Shown one piece after another: positions 24,892 through 34,571 of a stretch of 64,000 bases of DNA. Origin of the DNA: Alloalcanivorax venustensis ISO4 (GTDB taxonomy: Bacteria > Pseudomonadota > Gammaproteobacteria > Pseudomonadales > Alcanivoracaceae); the NCBI RefSeq assembly GCF_015356855.1, contig NZ_ARXR01000007.1, forward strand, positions 62,001 through 126,000. Direction: 5' to 3'. A program made the position numbers and the translations under genes. Within the stretch, counting starts at the first letter, position 1. The number at the start of each line of letters is the position of its first letter. Below the pieces are notes generated by a model. The model did not search any database. It was not told the origin of the DNA and saw only the letters and a list, made by a program, of their open reading frames with translations.

Positions 24892-26070
24892 TCAACCCGG
24901 TTTGCCGTCGGCGCGAGGAGCCATCAGTATCGGTCCGTAGACCATCAGGAATATCAACCAGGCGGTACTCCAGGCAAGCGATGCCACCCATAGGCCGGAC
25001 ATCAGCGGTAGCCAGCCTAGTGAGACCAGGACGCGTGCCATGCCAGCGGCCAGAATTAGCCCGTAGGCCCAAAGGCCGCCGGGACGCAGGCGAAGCGGTC
25101 GGCCGGTGTGCCCGACGGCCACTCGGGTCATTACCGCCAGAATCATGGTGCCCATGGCGCCGGCGCCGAGCGCATGAAGCCAGGCGCTATCGGGCACCAG
25201 CGAGAACGCCGCCAGGCTTCGCAGCAAAAAGCCAATCGCCACCCAAAGGTGGCCAGCATGGAGGAGCCACAACAGCGGCTCGCGGGCGGTTCGCCAGCCG
25301 GACCAGCTCACCAGCCGGGCTAGCACCAGCAACGCCGCCAATAGGGCCACCGTGCCGGTCAGCGCCGGAACCTTCCAGGCCCCTGCCTCCAGCACAACCA
25401 GCACCAAGGTGGCCACCAGGCCAGCGCGATCCAGCCACGGGCGGCTCACAACGCTCTCAGGATCGAGGCCTTGCATCCGTAGCCAGTTCGCGGTGAACGT
25501 CGGTGTAATCCGGCCGCCAATCACCAGGATCAATAATGCGGTCAGTAGAACCAGCGCGTGCAGGAAGCGTGCGTCTCCGGTCCAGTGAAACAGCAGATCC
25601 AACCCCCAGAGCATCATCAATACCAGCAGCAACACCACCTGGCGGCGCTGGCGTGCGTGCCAGGCACGTAACCCCAAGCTCAGCGCCACCACAGGCAAGA
25701 AGGCGAGATCCAATAGTGCGGCGAGCAGGGGGAAGTCGGCGCCGAGCGCCATGCCCAGCCGTCCTGCGAGCCACAACAACCACAGGCCTAACAGACGCCG
25801 GCCCGACAGGGGCGGCGTCCCGGTCCAGTTGCATATCGCGGTGAGTAAGAAACCAGCTACCGCAGCGTTTGCAAAGCCGGCCAGCATTTCATGCTGATGC
25901 CAGGACACCGGTTCGAGCGCCAAGCCCAGCCATCCGTGGGTCCAGACCCACAGCCACGATGGAATCAGGATGGCACCCACCAGGGCGGAAGAAATAAAGA
26001 AAAGCCGAAACGGGAATCGCAGCAAAGGAAAATCTGGAAGAGGCCGGTTTCCGGCGTGATCTTGATCCAT
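24892..26070 (-). CDS. nnrS: NnrS family membrane protein
   Basis: Protein of 392 residues with about 12 hydrophobic segments. Family marks include PLLRFPFRLFF near the N-terminus, WHQHEMLAGFANAAVAGFLL, GRLGMAL and a histidine-rich HAGHLWVAIGFLLRSL stretch. NnrS is a haem- and copper-containing membrane protein linked to relief of nitric oxide stress in denitrifiers. It is divergent from nirK, and both are separated by a perfect palindrome, implying shared control by a NO- or nitrite-responsive regulator. Confidence 0.93.
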   Translation of the reverse strand: MDQDHAGNRPLPDFPLLRFPFRLFFISSALVGAILIPSWLWVWTHGWLGLALEPVSWHQHEMLAGFANAAVAGFLLTAICNWTGTPPLSGRRLLGLWLLWLAGRLGMALGADFPLLAALLDLAFLPVVALSLGLRAWHARQRRQVVLLLVLMMLWGLDLLFHWTGDARFLHALVLLTALLILVIGGRITPTFTANWLRMQGLDPESVVSRPWLDRAGLVATLVLVVLEAGAWKVPALTGTVALLAALLVLARLVSWSGWRTAREPLLWLLHAGHLWVAIGFLLRSLAAFSLVPDSAWLHALGAGAMGTMILAVMTRVAVGHTGRPLRLRPGGLWAYGLILAAGMARVLVSLGWLPLMSGLWVASLAWSTAWLIFLMVYGPILMAPRADGKPG

Positions 26071-26120
26071 GGCAAGACTCCAGCGGATTAAAGGGAAAAG
26101 GGGGTTTGCGGCATGCCAAA

Positions 26121-26145
26121 TAATAGGTATACGATATACCTATTA
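26121..26145. promoter_or_regulatory. Perfect 11-3-11 palindrome between nnrS and nirK
   Basis: TAATAGGTATA-CGA-TATACCTATTA, 50 bases from the nnrS start and 84 from the nirK start. On the plus strand TTGCGG (26105-26110), 17 bases, TATACG (26128-26133) could be a promoter with its -10 inside the palindrome. The geometry recalls NsrR/Rrf2 operators; the regulator is not in the window. Confidence 0.7.
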
Positions 26146-26229
26146 TAGAGGGTACTACCAGGAAATAAAAAAGCGCTGCCCTGAAGCTGTTGGGTACGCG
26201 CGGCCAAAACGCCACAGAGAGTGATAATT

Positions 26230-27585
26230 ATGAAGTTTTCCCCCTTACTCCTATTCACCGCGCTGTTTGCTGTCCTGTCGGCTCCCTTGCTCGCGGCGAG
26301 CACGGATTCCGAATACATGGCGGACATGACCTTCACCCTGCGTACTGCGGTAGCTGAGGGTAAATTGGTCTATATCGGCCAGGGCGGCGAAATCGATGGC
26401 CAGGTTAATCCGACCTTAAGGGTGCCGGAAGACACCCTTGTTCAGATCAACATGATTAACGGCGACGGGGCGCTTCACGATGTCGTCGCGGAAGCCTTCG
26501 AGGCGCGCTCCGATCGTGTCAGCGGCGAGGGTTCAAGTTCCGTGCTGATCTTTCGTACCGGTAAGGCCGGCGAGTTTTTCTACTGGTGCTCGGTACCGGG
26601 GCATCGTGCAGCAGGCATGGAAGGCCGCATTCTGGTCGGCGAACCGGGGGCGGAGGCGCGTGCCAGCATAGAAAGCGATGATTTGAGCCATTCGCCCATG
26701 GACCTGCCGCCGGCCATAGGGTCCCGTTCCGCCCAGAACGTTAGTGTAAGTCTTAAAACCACGGAAAAGGTGGGTCATTTGGCGGATGGGACGCGCTACA
26801 AGTTCTGGACGTTCAATGATCAGATACCAGGACCCTTCGTGAGGGTTCGGCAGGGCGACCGGGTCACTGTCGAGCTTCATAATGACAAGGCATCCACCAT
26901 GATTCACTCCGTGGATTTCCATGCCGTCACTGGTCCGGGAGGTGGCGCCGAGGTGACTCAGGTGGCCCCGGGCAAAACTGAAAGCTTTGCTTTCCTGGCG
27001 CTGAAACCGGGCCTCTATGTTTACCACTGCGCCACGCCCATGGTTGCGCACCATATCACCAATGGTATGTATGGGCTGATCCTGGTGGAGCCGCCCGGCG
27101 GGTTGCCAAAGGTGGATAAAGAATTCTACGTGATGCAGGGAGAACTCTATACCACGGAACCACACGGTCAGCGGGGGGAATTGTCATTTTCCCTGGATAA
27201 GATGCTCGACGAACAGCCTGAATACTACGTTTTTAACGGCGCGACCGACGCCCTTACCAAGACCCATCGCATGGAGGCGAAGGTCGGAGAGACGGTGCGT
27301 ATTTTCTTCGGTGTGGGTGGCCCCAATGCCACCTCTTCTTTCCATGTTATCGGTGAAATATTCGACCGCGTTTATCATGAGGGAAGCTTGAGTGGTGAGC
27401 CCTTGAAGGATGTGCAGACCACCTCCGTCGCGCCAGGTGGCACCACTATGGTGGAGTTCCAAGTGGACTATCCCGGCCGTTACTTGCTTGTCGATCATGC
27501 GCTGTCACGGATGGAGCGCGGTCTGGTAGGCTTCCTTGATGTTAGTGGCGAACCGGATCACGACATCTTTGAGCCCCATGAGTAA
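26230..27585 (+). CDS. nirK: Copper-containing nitrite reductase with N-terminal cupredoxin domain
   Basis: Protein of 451 residues after a signal peptide (to about residue 22). Residues about 30-140 are an extra cupredoxin with a type 1 copper site (His in GALHDVV, then [11 protein letters not shown]). The NirK core follows. Type 1 ligands are His226, Cys267, His275 and Met280 (segment [15 protein letters not shown]); type 2 ligands are His231, His266 and His372 (SSFHVIG), with Asp229 as the catalytic acid. The spacing C-x7-H-x4-M is that of AniA-like class II enzymes. It reduces nitrite to nitric oxide in the periplasm; the fused domain may take electrons from a cytochrome, as proposed for other N-terminally extended NirK. 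Expression is probably shared with nnrS control. The cbb3 genes begin 32 bases downstream. Confidence 0.95.
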   Translation: MKFSPLLLFTALFAVLSAPLLAASTDSEYMADMTFTLRTAVAEGKLVYIGQGGEIDGQVNPTLRVPEDTLVQINMINGDGALHDVVAEAFEARSDRVSGEGSSSVLIFRTGKAGEFFYWCSVPGHRAAGMEGRILVGEPGAEARASIESDDLSHSPMDLPPAIGSRSAQNVSVSLKTTEKVGHLADGTRYKFWTFNDQIPGPFVRVRQGDRVTVELHNDKASTMIHSVDFHAVTGPGGGAEVTQVAPGKTESFAFLALKPGLYVYHCATPMVAHHITNGMYGLILVEPPGGLPKVDKEFYVMQGELYTTEPHGQRGELSFSLDKMLDEQPEYYVFNGATDALTKTHRMEAKVGETVRIFFGVGGPNATSSFHVIGEIFDRVYHEGSLSGEPLKDVQTTSVAPGGTTMVEFQVDYPGRYLLVDHALSRMERGLVGFLDVSGEPDHDIFEPHE

Positions 27586-27617
27586 ACCGCTCGAATCAAC
27601 AAAGGGAAGCCACCGGA

Positions 27618-29102
27618 ATGCCCATGTCACAAACCACCGAAACCTATGACGATCAGATTGTACGTCTTTTCCTGCTGGCGGCCGTTGTTTGGGGCGCCAT
27701 AGGGATGTCCGTCGGGGTGTTCGCCGCGGCACAGCTGTACTGGCCGTCATTGAACTTCGGCGTGCCTTGGTTGACGTTCAGCCGTATCCGGCCTGACCAC
27801 ACCTTTGGCGTTATTTTCGCGTTCGGCGGCTCCGCGCTCATTGGTACCTGCTATTACGTTGTGCAACGGACCGGCCATACACGTCTGGCCCTCGGGCGAC
27901 TGGCCCGATTTACCTTTTGGGGGTGGCAGACAGCCTGTGTGCTGGCGATGGTCACGATGCCGTTAGGATTGACACAGAGTAAGGAGTACGCTGAGCCGGA
28001 GTGGTGGATTGATATTATAATCGCGGTAACTTGGGTGTCGTTCGGGGTCGTTTTCTTTGCCACGTTGGCCCGCCGCCGCGTTCAGCACATTTATGTAGCG
28101 AACTGGTACTACGGTGCTTTTATCATCGCCGTGGGTCTGCTGCATATCGTCAATAACATGGTGATTCCGGTTTCACTGACCAAGTCCTATCCGATCTATT
28201 CGGGAGCGGTCGATGCCATGGTGCAATGGTGGTACGGCCACAACGCTGTAGCGTTCTTCCTGACCGCCGGGTTCCTTGGCATGATGTATTATTTCGTGCC
28301 GCGTCAGGCCCGCCAGCCGCTTTGGAGCTATCGGTTTTCGATCGTCAATTTCTGGGCCCTGATTTCGGTTTACATGTGGGCCGGCTCGCATCACCTGATT
28401 TATACCGCGCTGCCGGATTGGGTGCAGTCCGTAGGGGTGGCGTTTTCTCTGGTGCTACTGATGCCCAGTTGGGGTTCGGCCGCCAACGGACTGCTGACAT
28501 TCAATGGTTCCTGGCACCGTCTGAAAACGGATCCGGCCGCCAAATTCATGGTGCTTTCGCTGGTTTTCTACGCCGCCGCCACATTTGAGGGCTCGATGAT
28601 GGCGCTCAAGTCCGTGAACAGCCTGTCCCACTACACGGACTGGACCGTGGCGCACGTCCATTCCGGTTCCCTGGGCTGGGTGGCGATGATCACCATTGGT
28701 TCCTTATACGCGATGGCGCCGCGAGCGCTGGGCAAGCCAATGTATTCCAGGACTGCGATGGAGGTACACTTCTGGCTGCATGTGGCGGGAACGCTTATCT
28801 ATATCGGCGGCATGTGGGCCGCTGGCGTGATGGAAGGCGTGATGTGGCGCGAGACACTGGCGAACGGTTCTCTGGCCTACTCCTTCATGGAAAGCCTGAT
28901 GGCGATCAAGCCTCTTTACGTGGTGCGCTGGCTCGGTGGCCTGTTCACTCTCGCTGGCATGGGGCTGATGTTGTGGAATCTTTGGCACACCGCTGATGAT
29001 GCCAGGGCGCACTTAATTAAACCGATACCCGTTCCAATCCCGGAACCTACGCATGATCAGACCCCCCAACCCTTGACCGCTGCCAGTGGGGGTGCGTCAT
29101 GA
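27618..29102 (+). CDS. ccoN: cbb3-type cytochrome c oxidase subunit I
   Basis: Protein of 494 residues with 12 transmembrane segments of the haem-copper oxidase superfamily. Haem and copper histidines are visible in [34 protein letters not shown] and [13 protein letters not shown]. It reduces oxygen to water with high affinity and pumps protons. The 32-base spacing from nirK suggests readthrough from the nirK promoter, which would tie oxidase production to nitrite/NO signals. Its stop overlaps ccoO by ATGA. Confidence 0.96.
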   Translation: MPMSQTTETYDDQIVRLFLLAAVVWGAIGMSVGVFAAAQLYWPSLNFGVPWLTFSRIRPDHTFGVIFAFGGSALIGTCYYVVQRTGHTRLALGRLARFTFWGWQTACVLAMVTMPLGLTQSKEYAEPEWWIDIIIAVTWVSFGVVFFATLARRRVQHIYVANWYYGAFIIAVGLLHIVNNMVIPVSLTKSYPIYSGAVDAMVQWWYGHNAVAFFLTAGFLGMMYYFVPRQARQPLWSYRFSIVNFWALISVYMWAGSHHLIYTALPDWVQSVGVAFSLVLLMPSWGSAANGLLTFNGSWHRLKTDPAAKFMVLSLVFYAAATFEGSMMALKSVNSLSHYTDWTVAHVHSGSLGWVAMITIGSLYAMAPRALGKPMYSRTAMEVHFWLHVAGTLIYIGGMWAAGVMEGVMWRETLANGSLAYSFMESLMAIKPLYVVRWLGGLFTLAGMGLMLWNLWHTADDARAHLIKPIPVPIPEPTHDQTPQPLTAASGGAS

Positions 29103-29752
29103 AATTTCCGATTCGCTATCGTCATTTTGAGAAGATTGAAAAGCATGCTTGGTTGTTGGGCATTCTAACCGCCTTCATGGTCTCGCTCGGCGGGTTGGCG
29201 GAGATTACCCCTCTGTTCATGGAGGCGCACAGGGTCCAGCCCGCCGACAACATTAAGCCCTACGGACCGTTGCGCTTGGCTGGCCGTGACATCTATGTAC
29301 GCGAGGGTTGTCATGTCTGCCATTCACAGATGATCCGCAAACTGCAGTTCGAGACTCAACGGTATGGGCCTTATTCCGTGGCGTCGGAGTCGGTATACGA
29401 CCGGCCGTTCCAATGGGGTTCCAAGCGTACCGGGCCTGACTTGGCGAGGGTTGGTGGTAAGTACACCGACGCTTGGCAGCGCGAACATCTCATTGCACCA
29501 CGCTCCTTGGTACCGGAATCCAATATGCCCGCCTATCCCTGGCTAGCCGAGGCTACTATCGATCCGGCGGATATACAGGCGCGTATGAGGGCCCTACGGG
29601 CTCTTGGTGATCCGTATAGCAGTGAGTCGATCGCCGAGGCCCCGGAGGCTCTCAAAAACAAGACGGAATTGGATGCCCTGGTGGCCTACCTGCAAGGCCT
29701 GGGACGTAACCGTCCGTCACCCGACGCCTTGAAAGGGGATGCCGTGCCATGA
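29099..29752 (+). CDS. ccoO: cbb3-type cytochrome c oxidase mono-haem subunit
   Basis: Protein of 217 residues: an N-terminal membrane anchor ([19 protein letters not shown]), then a periplasmic cytochrome c domain with CHVCHSQM and a distal methionine in SNMPAYPWL, the CcoO signature. It passes electrons from CcoP to CcoN. ATGA overlaps join it to both ccoN and ccoQ. Confidence 0.96.
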   Translation: MKFPIRYRHFEKIEKHAWLLGILTAFMVSLGGLAEITPLFMEAHRVQPADNIKPYGPLRLAGRDIYVREGCHVCHSQMIRKLQFETQRYGPYSVASESVYDRPFQWGSKRTGPDLARVGGKYTDAWQREHLIAPRSLVPESNMPAYPWLAEATIDPADIQARMRALRALGDPYSSESIAEAPEALKNKTELDALVAYLQGLGRNRPSPDALKGDAVP

Positions 29753-29946
29753 ATCCAATATGGGGACACGCCATCGGCGTCATGATTGTTGTGTTGATGT
29801 CGGTGTTTATCGGTATCTGGATATGGGTCTGGCGCGACCGGCACAAGCCCGTCTTTCGTCGCATGGCTGACTTACCCATGGAAGATCCGGTGGACGCCGA
29901 CCCGGCACGTTCAGGAACATTCCCGAAAACCGACAAGGGGGATTAA
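29749..29946 (+). CDS. ccoQ: cbb3 oxidase small subunit CcoQ
   Basis: Protein of 65 residues with one transmembrane segment (IGVMIVVLMSVFIGIWIWVW) and a polar cytoplasmic tail. Size, position between ccoO and ccoP and the aromatic end of the membrane segment fit CcoQ, which stabilises the oxidase complex. Sequence conservation of the family is low, so position is the main evidence. Confidence 0.88.
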   Translation: MNPIWGHAIGVMIVVLMSVFIGIWIWVWRDRHKPVFRRMADLPMEDPVDADPARSGTFPKTDKGD

Positions 29947-29951
29947 TCATC

Positions 29952-30839
29952 ATGAGTCTTCACTGGTCGCTTTGGATCATGTTCCTGGTGGTGCTGAATC
30001 TGGGTATAACGCTGTTTCTGTTTCTCTGGGGTACCCGGGTGTCTATCCCCACTCGTGAGGATGGCACCACCGGGCACGTATGGGCCCATGGCACTCTTCG
30101 CGAGGGGGTGCGTCAATTGCCTCGCTGGTGGTACCTGATGTCGGCAGGCACTTTTATCGTCGGTATTGGCTACCTGGTGCTCTATCCCGGGTTTGGTGCC
30201 TATGATGGTCTGCTGGACTGGAGCTCTCGGGGTCAGCTGGAACGAGCGGAGGAGCGCAACCAGGCGCTGTTGGCCCCGTTACTGGAGAAAGCCCGGAACG
30301 GCGCCCCGTCAGACCTGGCGGCCGACGCCGAGGCGGTTCGCTTGGGCGGGCGCCTTTTCCAGGACAACTGCGCGGCTTGCCATGGTAGGGATGCACGCGG
30401 CAATACCACTATCGGCGCCCCCGATTTGCTTGACGACGCCTGGGTTTATGGCGGCGACGAGAAAGCCATTCTGGCTAGTATTCGGACGGGTCGAGAAGGG
30501 GTGATGCCGGGCTGGGAGTTTCTCGGCTACGGACGCGTGAAAAATCTGGCCCACTATGTGAGCAGCTTGTCGGGGGCGCCCCACCGTCCGACAGCCGCTG
30601 AAGTTGGAAAAAAGCGGTTCGACGCCTGTGCCGGCTGTCATGGGCCTGATGGTTCCGGCAACCCGGCCATCGGCGCACCGGATCTTAGTGATGATGCCTG
30701 GCTTTATGGGGGCGAACTTGACCAGATCATGACATCGATTAGTCAGGGGCGGCATGGACAAATGCCGGCATGGAAAGGTCGCCTGGATGAGGCGGAAATA
30801 CGACTAGTTGCCGCCTGGATGCTGGCAAATGGAAAATAG
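29952..30839 (+). CDS. ccoP: cbb3-type cytochrome c oxidase di-haem subunit
   Basis: Protein of 295 residues with an N-terminal pair of membrane segments, the GTTGHVWAHGTLREG element specific to CcoP, and two class I cytochrome c domains (CAACHGRD and CAGCHGPD). Each is followed by its own NTTIGAPDL/NPAIGAPDL and methionine segments. It accepts electrons from the bc1/cytochrome c pool. Its 3' end overlaps the FixH-like gene by 11 bases. Confidence 0.96.
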   Translation: MSLHWSLWIMFLVVLNLGITLFLFLWGTRVSIPTREDGTTGHVWAHGTLREGVRQLPRWWYLMSAGTFIVGIGYLVLYPGFGAYDGLLDWSSRGQLERAEERNQALLAPLLEKARNGAPSDLAADAEAVRLGGRLFQDNCAACHGRDARGNTTIGAPDLLDDAWVYGGDEKAILASIRTGREGVMPGWEFLGYGRVKNLAHYVSSLSGAPHRPTAAEVGKKRFDACAGCHGPDGSGNPAIGAPDLSDDAWLYGGELDQIMTSISQGRHGQMPAWKGRLDEAEIRLVAAWMLANGK

Positions 30840-31056
30840 CTCCGGCGCTGAAACGCCCTGGTACCGGGTGCCTCTGTTGTGGCTTGGTCTCATTATCTTA
30901 TTGGCCAGCCTGGCGGGAAGCGTGCATCTGATCGTGGTGAGCCAGGCCTATCAAACTCCTGGGGACGTCACTGGCGAAAGCCAATCGTTTCGGGGGGTGC
31001 CGTTAACCCGCGAACAGCAGAGGTCCGAAGAGAGCACCGAGGAGAGGCCACGATGA
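30829..31056 (+). CDS. Short FixH/CcoH-like membrane protein
   Basis: Protein of 75 residues starting MENSSGAETPWYRVPLLWL, then one transmembrane segment and a short polar tail. The PWYR element followed by the membrane helix resembles the start of FixH/CcoH, but the large periplasmic domain of classic FixH (about 150 residues) is missing. Position between ccoP and ccoI is the usual FixH place. It probably assists cbb3 assembly as a minimal form. The start lies inside ccoP; its stop overlaps ccoI by ATGA. Confidence 0.75.
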   Translation: MENSSGAETPWYRVPLLWLGLIILLASLAGSVHLIVVSQAYQTPGDVTGESQSFRGVPLTREQQRSEESTEERPR

Positions 31057-33464
31057 CCGCGCCCTGCCACCACTGTGGCGCACCAACGGCTGATGTACCT
31101 TTGACCGCCACGCTGGAAGGCGCACCGCGGCCGGTATGCTCGAGCGCCTGTCAGGGCACGGCGGAGTGGATCGATGCACAAGGCCTGAGCGATTATTACC
31201 GGCTGCGTCGTGGTCCCTCCCATAAGCCCGACGCGGAATCCGATGCCGGCGCCCAGGTTTGGCGGGATCCGCGCTTGGCGCGCCATGTGTTGCGTCCGCT
31301 TTCGGGCAAACGCAGCGAAGTGTGCCTGTTAGTCGATGGGGTTCGTTGTGGTGGGTGCGCTTGGCTGATTGAGCGGACCTTAATGGGGCTTCCGGGCGTG
31401 CACAGGGTACAGGTCAACGCGATGACCCGGCGCACTCGCATTATCTTCGATCCGCATCAGACGCCACTGTCGAGTCTGCTGGAAGCCCTCACTGGTGCCG
31501 GCTATCAACCTCGCCCGTTGGACGCGCGGGCCCTCGACGATGCGCGCCGCGACGAATCCAAACAATTGCTAAAACGTTTGTTGGTAGCTGGGTTTGGCAT
31601 GATGCAGGCGATGATGTTCGCCCTGGTCCTCTATCTTGGGCCCGACAATGAGATCCAGGGGGCGACACTGGAACTGTTCCGCTGGCTGGGTTTCCTGGTA
31701 GCGTCGCCGGTGGTGCTGTATTCGGCACGCCCCTTTTTCGCCGGCGCCTTGCAAGCCTGGCGCGCCCGCCACCTCAACATGGACGTACCGATCGCACTGG
31801 CGATCGCGGTGATCTACGGCGCTAGCTTTTTTCAATGTCTGACCGGTGGCACGGAGGTTTACTTTGACTCCGTGGCCATGCTCGTTTTCTTCTTGCTCAC
31901 TGGGCGCTACTTGGAAATGCGCGCACGGCACCGCGCTCTAGACCACACCGATGCGTTGGCGCGGTTAACTCCGAGTTGGGCCGAAAAGCTTGATAGTGAC
32001 GACCAACCTCACCGCGTAGCACTGAGCGAACTGGTCTCCGGAGACCGGGTCCGGGTGCGCGACGGTGGATCGATACCGGCTGACGGCCTGCTGCTGGACA
32101 GCCGTGCAAGGGTCGATGAGTCGTTGCTTTCAGGCGAATCCAGGCCGGTGGAGAAGTGTGCCGGTGACCGGGTGATTGCCGGCAGCGTGGTTCAAGGCCA
32201 AGCGATCACCCTTCAGGTAACACACTGCGGCGAGGACACCTTCTTGGCCAACCTGGCTGGGCTTGCCACCCGCGCTCAAACCGAGCGCCCCCGGCTGGCC
32301 CGTGCCGGCGAAAAGACCGCATCCCGATTCGTGCTGCGCGTATTGGGGCTGACGGCCCTGACGGCGCTGGTGTGGGCGATTGTGGATCCTAGCCGCCTAC
32401 TGGACGCCTGTCTGGCGGTGCTGGTGGTTTCCTGCCCCTGCGCCTTCGCGCTCGCCGTTCCCGCTGCTATCACGCGCAGCCTCTCAGTCTTGGCGCGTCA
32501 GGGCGTATTAGTGCTGCGCCCCGACGGGTTGGAAATACTGGCGGGGGTCGATCGGGTTGTTTTTGATAAAACCGGCACGCTTACCGAGCCATCTATCGCC
32601 GTGACCGCCCTCGATGATTCGATTGATATGGATACCGCCCTCCAATGGGCGGCCAGTCTTTCCGATACCAGTGAGCACCCGCTGTCACGGGCATTGGCCA
32701 ACAGCAACGACCGGGCGCTGTTGCCCGCGCATCATGCTCGGGTGCTACCTGGTTTGGGTATCACCGGTACCGTCGCGGGCAGGGCATTACGCCTTGGACG
32801 GGGAGACTTCGCCACTGGCGGTGGCGAAGGCGAGGACGACCTTCTCCTCGCCGACAACGAAGGTGTGCTTGCGCGCTTCCAGGTTCATGAAAGGATCCGT
32901 GCCGACGCCGGTGATTTGATAGATCAGCTGACGGCATGGGGCATTGAGAGTGAGATACTGAGCGGCGACGCCCGGGCGCGGGTCGCCGAGGTCGCATCGC
33001 AGCTGGGGGTGGCCGCCTGGCGGGGGCGCTGCATGCCCACCGACAAGCTGGCTCGCATCGGCGAACTGCGCCAGGCCGGTCATCGCGTGCTGGTGGTCGG
33101 GGACGGTAGCAACGATGCCCCGGTACTGGCGGGCGCTGATGTTTCCGTCGCGCTCTCCTCCGGCAGTGACCTGGCCCAGGCGCAGGCGGACATCGTCCTG
33201 TGTTCCGGTCGCTTGAGCGCCATTGCCGAGTGTCGCACAGTGGCCCGCACCACGCTGCGAGTGCTGGCCCAGAATCAACGGTGGGCGCTTAGCTATAACC
33301 TTTGTGCCATGCCACTGGCGGCGATGGGCTGGGTGCCGCCCTGGCTGGCGGCCATCGGCATGTCCACCAGTTCCCTGGTGGTGGTTCTCAATGCGCTGCG
33401 TATTGACCGTAAGCGGAGTCACGCGGGCTCCATTCAGGAAGTGCAGGAAGGCGCTCGGTTATGA
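31053..33464 (+). CDS. ccoI: Copper-transporting P1-type ATPase for cbb3 assembly
   Basis: Protein of 803 residues. A cysteine-rich N-terminus (CHHCGAPT and CSSACQGT) precedes an HMA domain with CGGCAWLIERT, then membrane helices, the actuator loop (DESLLSGES), the ion-binding SCPCAFALAVP, the phosphorylation site DKTGTLTEP and the hinge GDGSNDAPVL. The CPC with a following VPAA and the N-terminal cysteine cluster mark the CcoI/FixI group, which exports copper for cbb3 maturation rather than for resistance. ATG 31053 overlaps the upstream stop. Confidence 0.95.
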   Translation: MTAPCHHCGAPTADVPLTATLEGAPRPVCSSACQGTAEWIDAQGLSDYYRLRRGPSHKPDAESDAGAQVWRDPRLARHVLRPLSGKRSEVCLLVDGVRCGGCAWLIERTLMGLPGVHRVQVNAMTRRTRIIFDPHQTPLSSLLEALTGAGYQPRPLDARALDDARRDESKQLLKRLLVAGFGMMQAMMFALVLYLGPDNEIQGATLELFRWLGFLVASPVVLYSARPFFAGALQAWRARHLNMDVPIALAIAVIYGASFFQCLTGGTEVYFDSVAMLVFFLLTGRYLEMRARHRALDHTDALARLTPSWAEKLDSDDQPHRVALSELVSGDRVRVRDGGSIPADGLLLDSRARVDESLLSGESRPVEKCAGDRVIAGSVVQGQAITLQVTHCGEDTFLANLAGLATRAQTERPRLARAGEKTASRFVLRVLGLTALTALVWAIVDPSRLLDACLAVLVVSCPCAFALAVPAAITRSLSVLARQGVLVLRPDGLEILAGVDRVVFDKTGTLTEPSIAVTALDDSIDMDTALQWAASLSDTSEHPLSRALANSNDRALLPAHHARVLPGLGITGTVAGRALRLGRGDFATGGGEGEDDLLLADNEGVLARFQVHERIRADAGDLIDQLTAWGIESEILSGDARARVAEVASQLGVAAWRGRCMPTDKLARIGELRQAGHRVLVVGDGSNDAPVLAGADVSVALSSGSDLAQAQADIVLCSGRLSAIAECRTVARTTLRVLAQNQRWALSYNLCAMPLAAMGWVPPWLAAIGMSTSSLVVVLNALRIDRKRSHAGSIQEVQEGARL

Positions 33465-33682
33465 ATATTATCCTCGTCATGATTCCTCTGTCCCTGCTGA
33501 TTCTGGCAGGTGCTGTGGCGATGTTTTTCTGGGCAGTGAATCACGATCAATTCGAGGATATGGAGAGCCCGGGTCTTTTGCCTTTGGCCGACGACCCGGA
33601 AGAGGTTAGTGCGGAGAGGATTGAACATAGCGCCGGGCCAGGGCGGCGCCCACCAGAATCTGGATCTGGTTGTAGCAGATGA
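33461..33682 (+). CDS. ccoS: cbb3-type oxidase assembly protein CcoS
   Basis: Protein of 73 residues: a short N-terminal membrane helix (NIILVMIPLSLLILAGAVAMFFW) and then AVNHDQFEDMESPGLLPL, the diagnostic CcoS motif. It overlaps ccoI by ATGA. Recognisable CcoS sequence ends about residue 50 (near 33610); the last 24 residues come from DNA that is antisense to the 3' end of the transporter gene, an overlap of 77 bases. This looks like a junction where a stop codon was lost or replaced. Confidence 0.9.
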   Translation: MNIILVMIPLSLLILAGAVAMFFWAVNHDQFEDMESPGLLPLADDPEEVSAERIEHSAGPGRRPPESGSGCSR

Positions 33683-34571
33683 TCGGCAGAATGATCATGC
33701 CGAACCCGGGATGGCCGGCGAATAGGACCTTGGCCATCGGCAGTCCCGACGCCAGGCTCTTTTTCGAGCCACAAAAGACCGCGGCGATTTCATCGGCCCG
33801 GTTAAAGCCGGCGCGCCGCGACAGCCAGGTGGTGAGCGCCAGCAGTATCACCAGCAACAGCAGACACAGCGCCACGGCCAGCACGATGGCCGTCACCGGC
33901 AGTTGCTGCCACAGACCGCTTGCCACCGATTGGGAGAACGCCGCATAGACGATCAGCAGAATAACGCCCTGGTCGTAGCGGGCGGAAAAGCCGGGGTGCC
34001 GGTCCAGCCAGGGGCCGAGCCAGTGTCGCAGCCCATGGCCGAGGGCAAAAGGCAGCAGCAATTGAAGCACGATATCCCTGAGCGCTTGTAGGGTATCGAA
34101 GCCGCCGTCACCGGTGGTGCTCACCAGTAACATCAGCAAGAAGGGCGTGAGCATCATCCCGAACACGTTGGAGGCCGCGGCGCTGCAGACGGCGGCGGGC
34201 ACGTTGCCGCGGGCCATGGCGGTAAAGGCGATCGACGAGGACACCGCCGACGGCAGTACGCCCAGGTAAAGAAACCCCAGAGCCAGATCCTTGGGGATCC
34301 AGCGCGGCGCCAGGCCGTCGATGGGCAGAACCAAAAGCGGAAAAAACAGAAACGTCAGCGCGGCGATAAACAGGTGCAACCGCCAGTGCGTGGCGCCGGC
34401 GCGGATCTGGTCCCGCGACAGGGCGGCGCCGTGGATAAAAAACAGCACCGCCACCGCCAGGGAGCCGAGTCGCCCCAGCCACTCGGCCGTCGTGCCCTCG
34501 CTGGGCCATAGCGACGCGGCCAGAATGGCGGCCAGCAGTATCAGGGTGAACGGGTCCGGGCGCAGGCGCAT
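33606..34571 (-). CDS. SBF-like (bile acid:sodium symporter family) transporter
   Basis: Protein of 321 residues with ten hydrophobic segments (for example SLAVAVLFFIHGAALS) and the SBF_like/YfeH family element FCGSKKSLASGLPMAKVLF near the C-terminus, a conserved ion/substrate-crossing region. Substrate is not predictable. It is downstream of and overlaps by one base the FCD regulator at 34571, which probably controls it. Its 3' end overlaps ccoS in convergent orientation. Confidence 0.9.
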   Translation of the reverse strand: MRLRPDPFTLILLAAILAASLWPSEGTTAEWLGRLGSLAVAVLFFIHGAALSRDQIRAGATHWRLHLFIAALTFLFFPLLVLPIDGLAPRWIPKDLALGFLYLGVLPSAVSSSIAFTAMARGNVPAAVCSAAASNVFGMMLTPFLLMLLVSTTGDGGFDTLQALRDIVLQLLLPFALGHGLRHWLGPWLDRHPGFSARYDQGVILLIVYAAFSQSVASGLWQQLPVTAIVLAVALCLLLLVILLALTTWLSRRAGFNRADEIAAVFCGSKKSLASGLPMAKVLFAGHPGFGMIILPIICYNQIQILVGAALARRYVQSSPH

